A stretch of DNA of 64,000 bases. It comes from Gp7-AA6 sp036001245 (GTDB taxonomy: Bacteria; Acidobacteriota; Thermoanaerobaculia; UBA5066; Gp7-AA6). Under the pieces are notes generated by a model. The model was not told where the DNA came from. It ran no database searches and was given only the letters and a program-made list of their open reading frames with translations. Location: contig DASYUL010000049.1 of NCBI GenBank assembly GCA_036001245.1, positions 124,001-188,000 on the forward strand, written 5' to 3'. A program made the translations under genes and the position numbers. The first letter of the stretch is position 1. Each line of letters opens with the position of its first letter. This document shows positions 36,440 to 45,279 of the stretch, in pieces.

Positions 36440-37561
36440 ATGGCAGGGGACGCGACTCTTCACCAGCTCCTGAAACAGATGGTGGAAATGGGGGCATCCG
36501 ACCTCCATCTGACCACTAATTCCCCGCCGATGGTCCGGCTGGACGGACGGCTGCTGCCGCTGCCGTATCCGCCGCTGACCGTGGCCGAGACCAAGCAGAT
36601 CGCTTACTCGGTCCTGACCGACACCCAGAAGCACCGATTCGAGGAGAACCTCGAGCTCGACTTCTCGTTCGGCGTGAAGGGGCTCGCGCGGTTCCGGGCG
36701 AACAACTTCCAGCAGCGCGGCGCGGTCGGCGGCGTCTACCGCCAGATCCCGTACCAGATCCTCGGCTTCCGAGAGCTCGGCCTGCCGCCGGTCGTCGAGC
36801 TTCTCTGCGAGAAGCCTCGAGGGCTCATCCTCGTGACCGGTCCGACGGGATCGGGCAAGACCACGACTCAGGCGGCGATGATCGACAAGATCAACCGCGA
36901 AAAGCAGCTCCACATCGTGACGATCGAGGACCCGATCGAGTTCCTGCACACCCATAAGAAATGCGTCGTCAACCAGCGCGAGCTCCACGCGGACACCCAC
37001 TCGTTCCCGAACGCCCTCCGATCGGTTCTTCGCGAAGACCCGGACGTGGTGCTGATCGGCGAAATGCGCGACCTGGAGACGATCGAGTCGGCGCTCCGCA
37101 TCGCGGAAACGGGCCACCTGACGCTCGCCACCCTGCACACGAACAGCGCCTCGTCCTCGATCAACCGCATCATCGACGTGTTCCCTGCTCACCAGCAGAC
37201 GCAGATCCGGACGCAGCTCTCGTTCGTCCTCGAAGGCATTCTCTGCCAGGCGCTCCTCGAGCGCGCGAGCGGCAAGGGCCGGGTCATGGCGATGGAAATC
37301 CTCGTCCCCAACGCGGCGATCCGCAACCTGATCCGCGAGGACAAGATCCACCAGGTCTACTCGATGATGCAGGCCGGACAGTCCAAGTTCGGAATGCAGA
37401 CGTTCAACCAGTCTCTGGCGACGCTGTATCACCGAAAGCTCATCACTCTCGAGACGGCGCTCTTGCGCTCCTCGAGCCCCGACGAGCTCCAGGAGCTCAT
37501 CAATCGCGGCGCAGGGGTGAACGTTCCGACCGCGGCCGCGTCCGCCGGAAAGAGAGTCTGA
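36440..37561 (+). CDS. pilT: Type IV pilus retraction ATPase PilT
   Basis: 373-residue retraction motor. ATLHQLLKQMVEMGASDLHL is the PilT opening; Walker A GPTGSGKTTTQAAM, Asp box IVTIEDPIEFLHTHKKCVVNQRE, Walker B LREDPDVVLIGEMRD, His box ETGHLTLATLHTNSASSSINRIIDVFPAHQQ and the C-terminal AIRNLIREDKIHQVYSMMQAG (AIRNLIRE motif needed for retraction in studied homologues) are all present. Two bases separate it from pilC. Confidence 0.96.
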   Translation: MAGDATLHQLLKQMVEMGASDLHLTTNSPPMVRLDGRLLPLPYPPLTVAETKQIAYSVLTDTQKHRFEENLELDFSFGVKGLARFRANNFQQRGAVGGVYRQIPYQILGFRELGLPPVVELLCEKPRGLILVTGPTGSGKTTTQAAMIDKINREKQLHIVTIEDPIEFLHTHKKCVVNQRELHADTHSFPNALRSVLREDPDVVLIGEMRDLETIESALRIAETGHLTLATLHTNSASSSINRIIDVFPAHQQTQIRTQLSFVLEGILCQALLERASGKGRVMAMEILVPNAAIRNLIREDKIHQVYSMMQAGQSKFGMQTFNQSLATLYHRKLITLETALLRSSSPDELQELINRGAGVNVPTAAASAGKRV

Positions 37562-37562
37562 C

Positions 37563-38765
37563 ATGCCGAGCTATGCCTGGAAGGGGCGCAACCGCGCCGG
37601 AATGGTTCAGGAAGGCGCGATGGTCGCCGAGTCGAAGGAGCTCGCGCTCGCTCAGCTCCGCCGCCAGAACATCGTCGTCACCGGAATCCGGGAGCGCGGC
37701 AAGGAGATCTCGCTCTCGAAGGTCGGGCGGAAGGTGCCGCCGAAGACGCTGGCGGTCTTCACGCGGCAGTTCTCGGTCATGATCGACGCGGGTCTCCCGC
37801 TCGTCCAGTGCCTGGAGATTCTCGCGCTTCAGCAGGAGCACAAGAACTTCCAGAAGATCCTGTTGCAGGTGCGGCAGGACGTCGAAGCCGGCTCGACGCT
37901 CGCCGACGCGATGCGGCGCCACCCGAAAGCGTTCGACACCCTCTACGTGAACATGATCGCGGCCGGAGAGGCGGGCGGTATCCTCGACACCATCCTCCAG
38001 CGCCTCTCGGTCTACATCGAGAAGGCGGTCAAGCTCCGCTCCCAGGTGCGCTCCGCGCTCATCTACCCGGTGGCCGTCATCGTGATCGCCGCGATCGTCG
38101 TCGCCGTGATTCTGTTGAAGGTCATCCCGACGTTCGCCGCCCTCTTCACCAGCCTCGGCGCCGAGCTGCCCTTCCCGACGCGAGTCGTCATCGCGTCCTC
38201 GAACTTCCTGGCGCGTTACTTCATCTTTTTCGTCGTCGGGATCGGGGTTTTCGCGTACGCAATCCGCCGCTACTACCGCACGTATCGCGGCCGGCGGGTG
38301 ATCGACGGGTTCCTGCTGAAGTTGCCGATCCTCGGGATGATTCTCCGCAAGATCGCCGTTGCGCGCTTCTGCCGCACGCTCGCGACTCTCACGTCGTCGG
38401 GCGTGCCGATCCTCGAAAGCCTGGACATCACGGCGCGGACCGCGGGAAACGCGATCGTCGAAGACGCGGTCCTGGAGACCCGCAAGAGCGTCGAGGGGGG
38501 CAAGACGATCGTCGAGCCGCTCAAAGACTCCAACGTGTTTCCGAACATGGTCGTCCAGATGATCGGCGTCGGCGAACAAACCGGCGCGCTCGACGCCATG
38601 TTGAACAAGATCGCGGACTTCTACGAAGACGAGGTGGACGCCGCGGTTCAGGGCCTCGTCAAGCTGATGGAGCCCGTGATGATCTTCATACTCGGCATCA
38701 TCATCGGAGGAATCGTCATCGCGATGTACCTCCCGATGTTCACGCTGATCAACAAGATCGGGTAG
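37563..38765 (+). CDS. pilC: Type IV pilus platform protein PilC
   Basis: 400-residue inner-membrane platform. Two T2SSF repeats (FTRQFSVMIDAGLPLVQCLEILALQQE; FCRTLATLTSSGVPILESLDITARTAGN), membrane helices near 170-190, 215-235 and 370-395, and the closing LMEPVMIFILGIIIGGIVIAMYLPMFTLINKIG. Starts MPSYAWKGRNRAGMVQEG. Works with PilB and PilT in the same cluster. Confidence 0.95.
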   Translation: MPSYAWKGRNRAGMVQEGAMVAESKELALAQLRRQNIVVTGIRERGKEISLSKVGRKVPPKTLAVFTRQFSVMIDAGLPLVQCLEILALQQEHKNFQKILLQVRQDVEAGSTLADAMRRHPKAFDTLYVNMIAAGEAGGILDTILQRLSVYIEKAVKLRSQVRSALIYPVAVIVIAAIVVAVILLKVIPTFAALFTSLGAELPFPTRVVIASSNFLARYFIFFVVGIGVFAYAIRRYYRTYRGRRVIDGFLLKLPILGMILRKIAVARFCRTLATLTSSGVPILESLDITARTAGNAIVEDAVLETRKSVEGGKTIVEPLKDSNVFPNMVVQMIGVGEQTGALDAMLNKIADFYEDEVDAAVQGLVKLMEPVMIFILGIIIGGIVIAMYLPMFTLINKIG

Positions 38766-38766
38766 C

Positions 38767-38781
38767 GGAGGAAGAAACACG
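38767..38781 (+). promoter_or_regulatory. Strong ribosome binding site facing an ACG codon
   Basis: GGAGGAAG (38767-38774) lies just after the pilC stop, with GGAGG ending seven bases before ACG (38779-38781). No ATG, GTG or TTG occurs in the pilS frame between an in-frame TGA near the pilC end and 38872. The site therefore points to ACG as the pilS start, or to a mutated or miscalled ATG. Confidence 0.6.
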
Positions 38782-40491
38782 GACTCCGGCCGCGCGCGTT
38801 TTCTCGTTCCGGTAGTCCCGAACGCGGCCGACTCGCTCCGGCGCTCGATCGGGTGGCTTTCGGCCGCCCGTGTGATCGTCCTCGCGCTCATCCTGCTCTC
38901 CGCGGTGCTCGTCCAGGCGGGCTCGGGCTCCGCCGCGGAAATCTCGTTTCTCTACCGGGTTCTCGGAGTGGCCGTGCTGCTGTCGGCGCTGCACTGGACC
39001 GCGGGGCGACTCTTGAGCCCGGTGCTCGACGCCTGGATCCAGGTCCTGGGTGACCTCGGCCTCGTCACCCTGCTCGTGTATTCCACCGGCGGCCCCGACT
39101 CGGTCTTCACGTTCCTCTATCTCGTCGTCATCGGCACCGCGGGTTTCCTCCTCTACCGGGTCGGCGCACTCGTGACGGCTTCGATGGCGTCGATCCTCTA
39201 CGGCACCATGGTGGAGCTCGTCGCGTTCGGAGCCGTCCCCGTTCCTCCGTTCGCGTCGCTTTCCGAGTGGAGTGGACCGCGGGTCCGCTACAACCTCGCG
39301 ATTACCGTCGTCGGATTCTTCGGGGTCGGCTTCATGATCGCGTACCTCTCCGAGAAGCTCCACAACGCACGCGAGGAGCTCGCGCGGCGCCAGAAGGCTC
39401 TCGCGAAGCTGCAGCACCTGTACGCCAACGTCATCGCCTCAATGTCGTCGGGACTTCTGACGACGGACTCGCGACAACGGGTCACGTTCCTGAATTCTCC
39501 GGGCGGCGAGATGCTCGGGCTCGACCCGGCCGGAATCGCGGGCCGGTCTCTCGCGGAGCTCGATCTGCCGTTTCCGTGCGACTGGGAGAGCATCCGCACG
39601 CGCGCCCGCGGCCGCCAACCATACCGGGCGGAAACGGAATTCGACCGCGCCGGGCTCCTTCGCATCCTCGGCTATTCGCTGCGCGTCCTGGAAGGCCCCG
39701 AAGGCGACGAGGGGACACTCATCCTCTTCCAGGACCTGACGGACGTGAAGAAGCTCGAGCGCCGGGCGCGCTTCAACGAACAGCTCGCGGCGGTCGGCGA
39801 GCTCGCCGCCGGGATCGCGCACGAGATCCGCAATCCCCTCGCGTCGATTTCCGGCTCGGTGCAGGTGCTCTCGAACGAGCTGTCGGTCGGATCGACCGAG
39901 CGGCGGTTGATGGAGATCATCGTCTCGGAGTCGAACCGGCTCTCGGGGATCCTCGAGGAGTTTCTCCGGTTCGTGCGCCCGCAGGAGCGGCGGGTTGCGT
40001 CGTTCGACGTTGCCACGACGATCTCCGAAGTAATGGAGATCTTCCGGCTGTCGGACGAGGTTTCCGACGCCCATGGGATCGAGCTCGACGTGTTCCCGGG
40101 CTCTTCCACGCTTTCCGGGGACCGCGACCAGATCCGGCAGATCATCTACAACGTCGCGAAGAACGCGGTTCGAGCCATGGATGCGGGCGGCAGGCTGACG
40201 ATCTCCGGCCGCGAGGAACACGGCTGGTACGTGATCCGCTTCGCCGACACCGGCCGCGGGATGAGCCCGGACGAGCTCGCGCGGCTCTTCACTCCGTTCT
40301 CGACCGCTTTCGACGGCGGCACCGGGCTCGGCATGGCCATCGTTCGGAGGATCGTCGAAGACCACGGCGGCACGATCGACGTCGAATCCCGCGCGGGCGA
40401 AGGGACGACCGTCACGATTCACCTGCCGCGCGACGCTCGCGCGCAACCAGCCGCGGAACCTGCGGCTGTTTCGATGGGGGTAGCCGGATGA
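38779..40491 (+). CDS. pilS: PilS-like sensor histidine kinase, probable ACG start
   Basis: Membrane sensor kinase partner of PilR, 570 residues when started at ACG 38779. Segment SLRRSIGWLSAARVIVLALILLSAVL and five further hydrophobic helices (to about residue 190) form the PilS sensor; a PAS domain (about 215-330) precedes HisKA with AAGIAHEIRNPLASISGSVQVLSNEL (His about 347) and an ATPase domain (NVAKNAVRAMDAGG, DTGRGMSPDELARLF, GTGLGMAIVRRIVEDHGG). The only NTG start, GTG 38872, falls inside the first helix and would delete its front. The stop overlaps the pilR ATG. Confidence 0.87.
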   Translation, partial: TDSGRARFLVPVVPNAADSLRRSIGWLSAARVIVLALILLSAVLVQAGSGSAAEISFLYRVLGVAVLLSALHWTAGRLLSPVLDAWIQVLGDLGLVTLLVYSTGGPDSVFTFLYLVVIGTAGFLLYRVGALVTASMASILYGTMVELVAFGAVPVPPFASLSEWSGPRVRYNLAITVVGFFGVGFMIAYLSEKLHNAREELARRQKALAKLQHLYANVIASMSSGLLTTDSRQRVTFLNSPGGEMLGLDPAGIAGRSLAELDLPFPCDWESIRTRARGRQPYRAETEFDRAGLLRILGYSLRVLEGPEGDEGTLILFQDLTDVKKLERRARFNEQLAAVGELAAGIAHEIRNPLASISGSVQVLSNELSVGSTERRLMEIIVSESNRLSGILEEFLRFVRPQERRVASFDVATTISEVMEIFRLSDEVSDAHGIELDVFPGSSTLSGDRDQIRQIIYNVAKNAVRAMDAGGRLTISGREEHGWYVIRFADTGRGMSPDELARLFTPFSTAFDGGTGLGMAIVRRIVEDHGGTIDVESRAGEGTTVTIHLPRDARAQPAAEPAAVSMGVAG

Positions 40492-41930
40492 GCCGACAGC
40501 GTCTCTTGATCGTGGACGACGAAGCCTCGATCCGCGACATGCTCGCTTTCTTTTTCCACAAGCGTGGCTTCGAGGTTCTGACCGCGTCGAACTTCACGGA
40601 GGGACAGGCGTCCGCCTTGCGGTCGACTCCGGACCTCGTTCTCTCCGACATCAAGATGCCGGACGGAAACGGTCTCGATCTGCTGCGGAAGATCAAGGCC
40701 GACTCGCCCAAGACCCCGGTCATCATGATCACGGCCCACACGTCCACACCGGACGCGATCGAGGCGATGAAGGCCGGCGCCGTGGACTACATCGCCAAGC
40801 CATTCAACATCGAAGAGCTCGGGCTGATCGTCGACCGTGCGCTCGGCGAAAAACAGCTGCGCGACGAGAACGTCTATCTGAAGCAGGAGCTCGCCGCGAA
40901 GTACACGTTCGCGAACATCATCGGCAAAGGCTCGAGGATGCAGGAGATCTTCCGCACGATCGACCGGATCGCGAAAGTGTCCTCGACAGTGCTCCTGACC
41001 GGCGAGAGCGGGACCGGCAAGGAGCTGATCGCGCGTGCGATTCACTACAGGTCGGTCCGAAAGGACCGGAAGTTCGTCTCGATCAACTGTGGCGCGCTTC
41101 CCGAGCCGCTGCTCGAGTCCGAGCTCTTCGGGCACGAGCGAGGATCGTTCACCGGAGCGATCAAGGACAAGAGAGGCCTCTTCACGGAAGCGGACAACGG
41201 GACACTCTTCCTGGATGAGATCTCCGAAACGACCGTGACGATGCAGGTGAAGCTCCTGCGCGCCATCCAGGAGAAGGTCATCCGCAAGGTCGGGGGCAAC
41301 GACGAAATCAGCGTCGACGTCCGGATCATCGCCGCAACGAACAAGGACCTGACCGATCTCGTCGCGACGGGAAGGTTCCGGGAGGATCTCTTCTACCGGA
41401 TTAACGTCATCCCGATCGCGCTGCCGCCAATGCGCGCGCGCCTCGAGGACATCGCGCCTTTGACGCAGCACTTCATCGGAAAGATCTGCAAGGAGCAGAA
41501 GATCCCGGAAAAGAAGATCTCGACGGAAGCGATGCGGCTCCTCGAGGCCTATCCGTGGCCGGGCAACGTCCGCGAGCTCGAGAACAGCCTCGAGCGAACC
41601 GTCGCCTTGGAGCCCGGCCCCGTGATCACCGTTTCGAGCCTGCCGGAAGCAATCGCGCTCGGCGTGAAGACGCGCGTGCCGGACTTCGAGAGCCTTCCCC
41701 AGGAGGGCATCAACCTCGAGAGCTATCTCGAGGCGGTCGGCAAGCGGCTGATGCGCGAGGCCCTCGACCGGTGCGACGGAGTCCAGACGAAGGCTGCGGA
41801 GCTCCTCCACATGTCGTTCCGCTCCTTCCGCTACTACGCGAAGAAGTACAGCCTCGTCCGCCGCGACGAGGTTTACGAGGCCGACGGAGACATCGAAGAA
41901 CCGCCGCCGGCGGAGGCCGAGGGCGCTTAA
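40488..41930 (+). CDS. pilR: PilR-like sigma-54-dependent response regulator
   Basis: 480 residues: receiver (phosphoacceptor Asp54 in LSDIKMPDG, Lys in YIAKPFNIEEL), AAA+ sigma-54 activator (TGESGTGKELIARAIH, GSFTGA loop, GTLFLDEISE, WPGNVRELEN) and a C-terminal Fis-type helix-turn-helix (KAAELLHMSFRSFRYYAKKY). GSFTGA is the usual PilR form of the GAFTGA sigma-54 contact. It would activate pilin or related sigma-54 promoters on signal from PilS; no pilin gene is in this window. Confidence 0.94.
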   Translation: MSRQRLLIVDDEASIRDMLAFFFHKRGFEVLTASNFTEGQASALRSTPDLVLSDIKMPDGNGLDLLRKIKADSPKTPVIMITAHTSTPDAIEAMKAGAVDYIAKPFNIEELGLIVDRALGEKQLRDENVYLKQELAAKYTFANIIGKGSRMQEIFRTIDRIAKVSSTVLLTGESGTGKELIARAIHYRSVRKDRKFVSINCGALPEPLLESELFGHERGSFTGAIKDKRGLFTEADNGTLFLDEISETTVTMQVKLLRAIQEKVIRKVGGNDEISVDVRIIAATNKDLTDLVATGRFREDLFYRINVIPIALPPMRARLEDIAPLTQHFIGKICKEQKIPEKKISTEAMRLLEAYPWPGNVRELENSLERTVALEPGPVITVSSLPEAIALGVKTRVPDFESLPQEGINLESYLEAVGKRLMREALDRCDGVQTKAAELLHMSFRSFRYYAKKYSLVRRDEVYEADGDIEEPPPAEAEGA

Positions 41931-41934
41931 TCGG

Positions 41935-42447
41935 GTGTCGGGGGTCGGGGGTCAGGGGTCAGGGACGATCCCCTTCTTTCTGACGATCCTTCTCGCTTTG
42001 AGCTCCGCCTGCGGCGGCGCGGCGAAGAGCTCGCCCACGCCTCCTCCGACTGCGACGTCCACCGCGGTGACGGGGCCGCGCGCGGTCCTACCGTCGGGCG
42101 CCGTGTACTCGATCGAGATCGCGCGCACGCCCGAAGATCAGGCGCAGGGCCTGATGTTCCGCGAGAGCCTTCCGGCGAGGAGCGGAATGCTCTTTCTCTT
42201 CACCGACGCCGGACCCCACAAGTTCTGGATGAAGAACACGATGATCCCACTCGACATGATCTGGATGGACGCCGAAGGGCGGGTCCTCTTCGTCTCCGCC
42301 GACACGCCGCCGTGCAAGGCGGACCCGTGCCCGAACTACGGCCCGGACGTGCCGGCCGCGAGCGTGCTCGAGATCGCCGGTGGGATGGCAGCGAAGGAGA
42401 AGGTGACCGTCGGATCGCGGATCCGATTCGAAGAAGTCCGGAAGTAG
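41935..42447 (+). CDS. DUF192 lipoprotein
   Basis: 170 residues. Hydrophobic stretch FFLTILLALSSAC looks like a lipoprotein signal ending in Cys26. The DUF192 domain follows: VYSIEIARTPEDQAQGLMFRESLPARSGMLFLF, FWMKNTMIPLDMIWMDAEGRV, VLEIAGGMAAKEKV. Function of the family is unknown. The GTG start and first residues (SGVGGQGSG) are read from a GGGGTCGGGGGTCAGGGGTC-like repeat, so the true start is uncertain. Only four bases after pilR. Confidence 0.83.
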   Translation: MSGVGGQGSGTIPFFLTILLALSSACGGAAKSSPTPPPTATSTAVTGPRAVLPSGAVYSIEIARTPEDQAQGLMFRESLPARSGMLFLFTDAGPHKFWMKNTMIPLDMIWMDAEGRVLFVSADTPPCKADPCPNYGPDVPAASVLEIAGGMAAKEKVTVGSRIRFEEVRK

Positions 42448-42451
42448 ACGG

Positions 42452-42529
42452 TCATCCCGAGCGAAGCGAGGGATCTCTTCCTCGAAAGGAGAGAGATTCC
42501 TCGTCGCTTCGCTCCTCGGAATGACAGGG
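42452..42529. repeat. GTCATCCCGAGCGAAG inverted-repeat element
   Basis: GTCATCCCGAGCGAAGCGAG near 42452 and the reverse sense CGCTTCGCTCCTCGGAATGAC at its right end, with AGGGATCTC and GAGATTCCTC inside, form a long imperfect palindrome between convergent genes. Elements of this type are scattered in many bacterial genomes. A related half is at about 3744-3773. Confidence 0.7.
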
Positions 42530-42533
42530 CGTC

Positions 42534-44309
42534 CTACGGCTCGAAGAGGAAGAGTCCGTCCCCGGCGGTGCCGACGTAGAGGCGGCCCTCCGGGGTGGCA
42601 AACGTCGAGGCGATCGAGAGACCGGGGCGGGGACTCTTGACCGCGCGCCGCCGGCCGGCCTCCTCCCACACGAGGTTGCCGTCCACCTCGCGCACGGGCG
42701 TGCGGACGGGCGCGGGAGCGACGTCGCCCCGGTACGCGTCGAGGAACCGCCCCCCACCGAGCAGCGTTCGCCGCCGCGTGTCCCACGCGGTGCCGTCCCA
42801 TCGGAACGATCCTTCGGCCGTGTGAACCTTCAGGAAGGGCGAACCGAGGCCGTCCGCGAGCAGCTCGACCGACGACGGAGCCGCCGGGCTTCCGGGCACG
42901 GCGACGAACGTGTGACCGTCCACCGTGCGGAAAATCCCGGTTGTCGTCACGAACACGGGCGCGCCGAAGTCCTTTCCATACAGGGCGAGCGGAGTTCCAG
43001 TCGGGGCGCTCTGCGGCGCTACCCATCGCTCGCCGCCGTCGAAAGAGACCCGAAGTCCGTTGAAGCTCGAGATCAGGAGCACGGTGGCGCCGTCGGGATC
43101 GAGGAAAGCCGCAAGAGACGCCGCGGGCGGGAGCGGGTCGAGCGAGAGACGGCGCACGCGCATTCCCTTCGCCTCCCAGACTCCGCTCTCGCCACCGGCG
43201 TACGCGCGGAAAAAGAAGAGCCGGCTCGGATCTTTCGGATCCGCGACGAGGTCGGAGACCCGTCCCTCCGCGAGCCCGACCGAGCCCGCCGCGAGTGTCA
43301 TGCCGCCGTCGTCGGAGTAGAAGACGCCTTCGCCCTCCGTCCCGACGTAGAGGCGGCCCGAGCGGCGGTCCACCTCCATCGCCGTCACGACGAGGGTCTC
43401 GCGCGAGATGCGCGACCAGGTCTGGCCGCCGTCGGTCGAACGGTGGAGACCACCCACCGTACCGGCGTAGACGACGCCGGGACGCTTCGGATCGCGCCGG
43501 ACGTTGTGCGAGCGCCGGTTGGTAAATCCCGTCTTGACGCGCGTCCAGCGGTTGCCGCCGTCCTGCGTCCGGTAGACCCAGCCGCAGGTCGACACCCAGA
43601 TGTCCCTCGAATCCGACGCGTCGAAGTCCCAGGCGTAGACCGACGCGTCGAGCACCATGCCTTCCGCGATCCGGGTCCACGTGCGTCCGCCGTCGCGGGT
43701 CCGGAAGGCCTGGCGCCACGTTCCCGCGTAGAGCGTGTCGGGATCGTCCGGCGCGAACGCGAGCGACTCGACCTGGTAGAGGCCGGGCGTCATCTCTCCC
43801 GTCATCGTCCACGTGTCTCCGCCGTCTTTCGACAGGCGGATCCCGTCGTCTCCGCCGACCGCGAGAAGCGGCGGGTCGTCCCCGCGCACGGGGGCGAGCG
43901 CCAGCGCGCGCGTCGCGACCGAAGCCCTCCAGCGCGCCAGCACCATCCAGTTCGCGCCCCCGTCGTCGCTCCGGACGACGAGGCCGCCCCGGTACTGGCC
44001 GGCGAGCGATGCCCACAGCCGGCCCGGCGCCTTCGGATCGGCGATCAAGCCCGTCGCGATGAAGCCCGGAAACGCGGCCCCCTGGCGCAGCGCGGTCCAC
44101 GTCGCGCCGCCGTCGGTCGAGCCGTAGAAGTTGCCGCGCGAAGTCCCGCAGTACAGGTGGTTGGCCTCGAACGGATCGACGGCGAAGACCTTCACTTCCG
44201 CGCCCCACAGGGGGAGGCGCCACCACGAGGCGGCTTCGCCGCGCGCGCCTCCGAGAAAGAGGAGGGCGAGCACGAGGAAGGCCGCGTTGCGAGCTGTTCG
44301 TCGTTTCAT
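42534..44309 (-). CDS. Exported BNR/Ycf48-like repeat beta-propeller protein
   Basis: 591 residues, signal peptide (NAAFLVLALLFLGGARGEAA). At least eight BNR Asp boxes of the form S.DGG.TW (STDGGATWTAL, SKDGGDTWTMT, TRDGGRTWTRI, TQDGGNRWTRV, STDGGQTWSRI, SDDGGMTLAAG, SFDGGERWVAP) spaced 40-60 residues apart indicate one or two beta-propellers. Similar to VPS10/Ycf48-like photosystem-assembly or sialidase-type repeats; sialidase catalytic residues are not evident. Probably periplasmic or surface-exposed binding protein, ligand unknown. Confidence 0.8.
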   Translation of the reverse strand: MKRRTARNAAFLVLALLFLGGARGEAASWWRLPLWGAEVKVFAVDPFEANHLYCGTSRGNFYGSTDGGATWTALRQGAAFPGFIATGLIADPKAPGRLWASLAGQYRGGLVVRSDDGGANWMVLARWRASVATRALALAPVRGDDPPLLAVGGDDGIRLSKDGGDTWTMTGEMTPGLYQVESLAFAPDDPDTLYAGTWRQAFRTRDGGRTWTRIAEGMVLDASVYAWDFDASDSRDIWVSTCGWVYRTQDGGNRWTRVKTGFTNRRSHNVRRDPKRPGVVYAGTVGGLHRSTDGGQTWSRISRETLVVTAMEVDRRSGRLYVGTEGEGVFYSDDGGMTLAAGSVGLAEGRVSDLVADPKDPSRLFFFRAYAGGESGVWEAKGMRVRRLSLDPLPPAASLAAFLDPDGATVLLISSFNGLRVSFDGGERWVAPQSAPTGTPLALYGKDFGAPVFVTTTGIFRTVDGHTFVAVPGSPAAPSSVELLADGLGSPFLKVHTAEGSFRWDGTAWDTRRRTLLGGGRFLDAYRGDVAPAPVRTPVREVDGNLVWEEAGRRRAVKSPRPGLSIASTFATPEGRLYVGTAGDGLFLFEP

Positions 44310-44334
44310 CAGTGTTGGCTTGTCGGCGAGACGA

Positions 44335-45219
44335 TCAGGTGTTCGAGACCCGGGTTGCCGTCCGGTGTCGGTCCGCTCTCCAAGCATAACCGGGATTCGC
44401 GGCGCCACGGCGGACCGCCGTCACTTCCGCGAGGATCGAGACGGCGATCTCTTCGGGAGTGACAGCGCCGATCGACAGGCCGATGGGCGCGCGGATCTCC
44501 GACAGCTTTTCCTCGGGCACGCCCTCCTCGGCCAGCCGGGCGAGCACTCCCCGCACCTTCCGGGCGGAGCCGATGAGCCCGAGGTAGCGCGCCGGCGGAG
44601 CGCCCGGGGCGAGCCAGGGACGCAGGGCGGCGAGATCGGTCTCCCAACAGCGAGAGACGACCGCCACGTACCGGTCGCGCCCCGGGAGAAGCGCATCGGG
44701 CGGGAGCTCGTAGTTCCGGGAGGTGCGCACCGCCTTCACACCCGCCGGGAACCGGTCGGAGCGGATGTACTCATCGCGGTCATCGCCGACGGTGACGTCG
44801 TAGGCAAGGTCGCGGGCAAGCCGAGCAAGCGCTTTGCCAACGTGGCCGCCGCCCAGGATGACGAGCGAGGGCGAAGCCTTCAGGAGCTCGATTGCGACGC
44901 GCGCGGAGCCGCCGCAGATCATGTTCGTCGGCTCGCGCAGCTCCGGCGACTCGAGCTCGCGCTCGAAGAAGTCGTACCACTTGAGTAACCTTACGGCGTC
45001 CTCCTCGCGGAAGAGCGCCCCGGCATCGGCGACGACGAGAGCCTCGAAGGGACCGCCCCCGATCGTGCCGCGAAAAGTCCCGTCCTCGAAGATCAGGAAG
45101 CGACGGCCGATGCGCGAGGGCCCGGACCCTTTCGTCTCGAGCACGGTCGCGAGCGCGAGCCGGCCGCGCTTTTCCAGCTCGTCGGTCAGCTCGCGGAAAA
45201 AGGCGTCGTCGCTGCTCAT
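44335..45219 (-). CDS. XdhC/CoxI-family molybdoenzyme maturation protein
   Basis: 294 residues. N-terminal XdhC_CoxI domain (LALATVLETKGSGPSRIGRRFLIFEDGTFRGTIGGGPFEALVV) and C-terminal Rossmann XdhC_C domain (LVILGGGHVGKALARLARDLAYDVTVGDDR, YLGLIGSARKVRGVLARLAEEG, SEIRAPIGLSIGAVTPEEIAVSILAEVTAV). XdhC proteins bind molybdenum cofactor and insert its sulfurated form into xanthine-dehydrogenase-type enzymes. None is encoded here, but moeA lies 2 kb away. A TACAAT hexamer 11 bases before the ATG is a likely -10. Confidence 0.87.
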   Translation of the reverse strand: MSSDDAFFRELTDELEKRGRLALATVLETKGSGPSRIGRRFLIFEDGTFRGTIGGGPFEALVVADAGALFREEDAVRLLKWYDFFERELESPELREPTNMICGGSARVAIELLKASPSLVILGGGHVGKALARLARDLAYDVTVGDDRDEYIRSDRFPAGVKAVRTSRNYELPPDALLPGRDRYVAVVSRCWETDLAALRPWLAPGAPPARYLGLIGSARKVRGVLARLAEEGVPEEKLSEIRAPIGLSIGAVTPEEIAVSILAEVTAVRRGAANPGYAWRADRHRTATRVSNT

Positions 45220-45264
45220 GAGCGGAAACAATTGTAGCGGGACGGACGGTGACGCCCGATCGGT

Positions 45265-45279
45265 TACGATTCCCGCGCG
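45265..45279 (+). promoter_or_regulatory. Probable -10 element for galU
   Basis: TACGAT (45265-45270) lies nine bases before the ATG at 45280, with no Shine-Dalgarno-like sequence between. Transcription would begin within one or two bases of the start codon. Same arrangement as at several other genes in the window. Confidence 0.4.
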
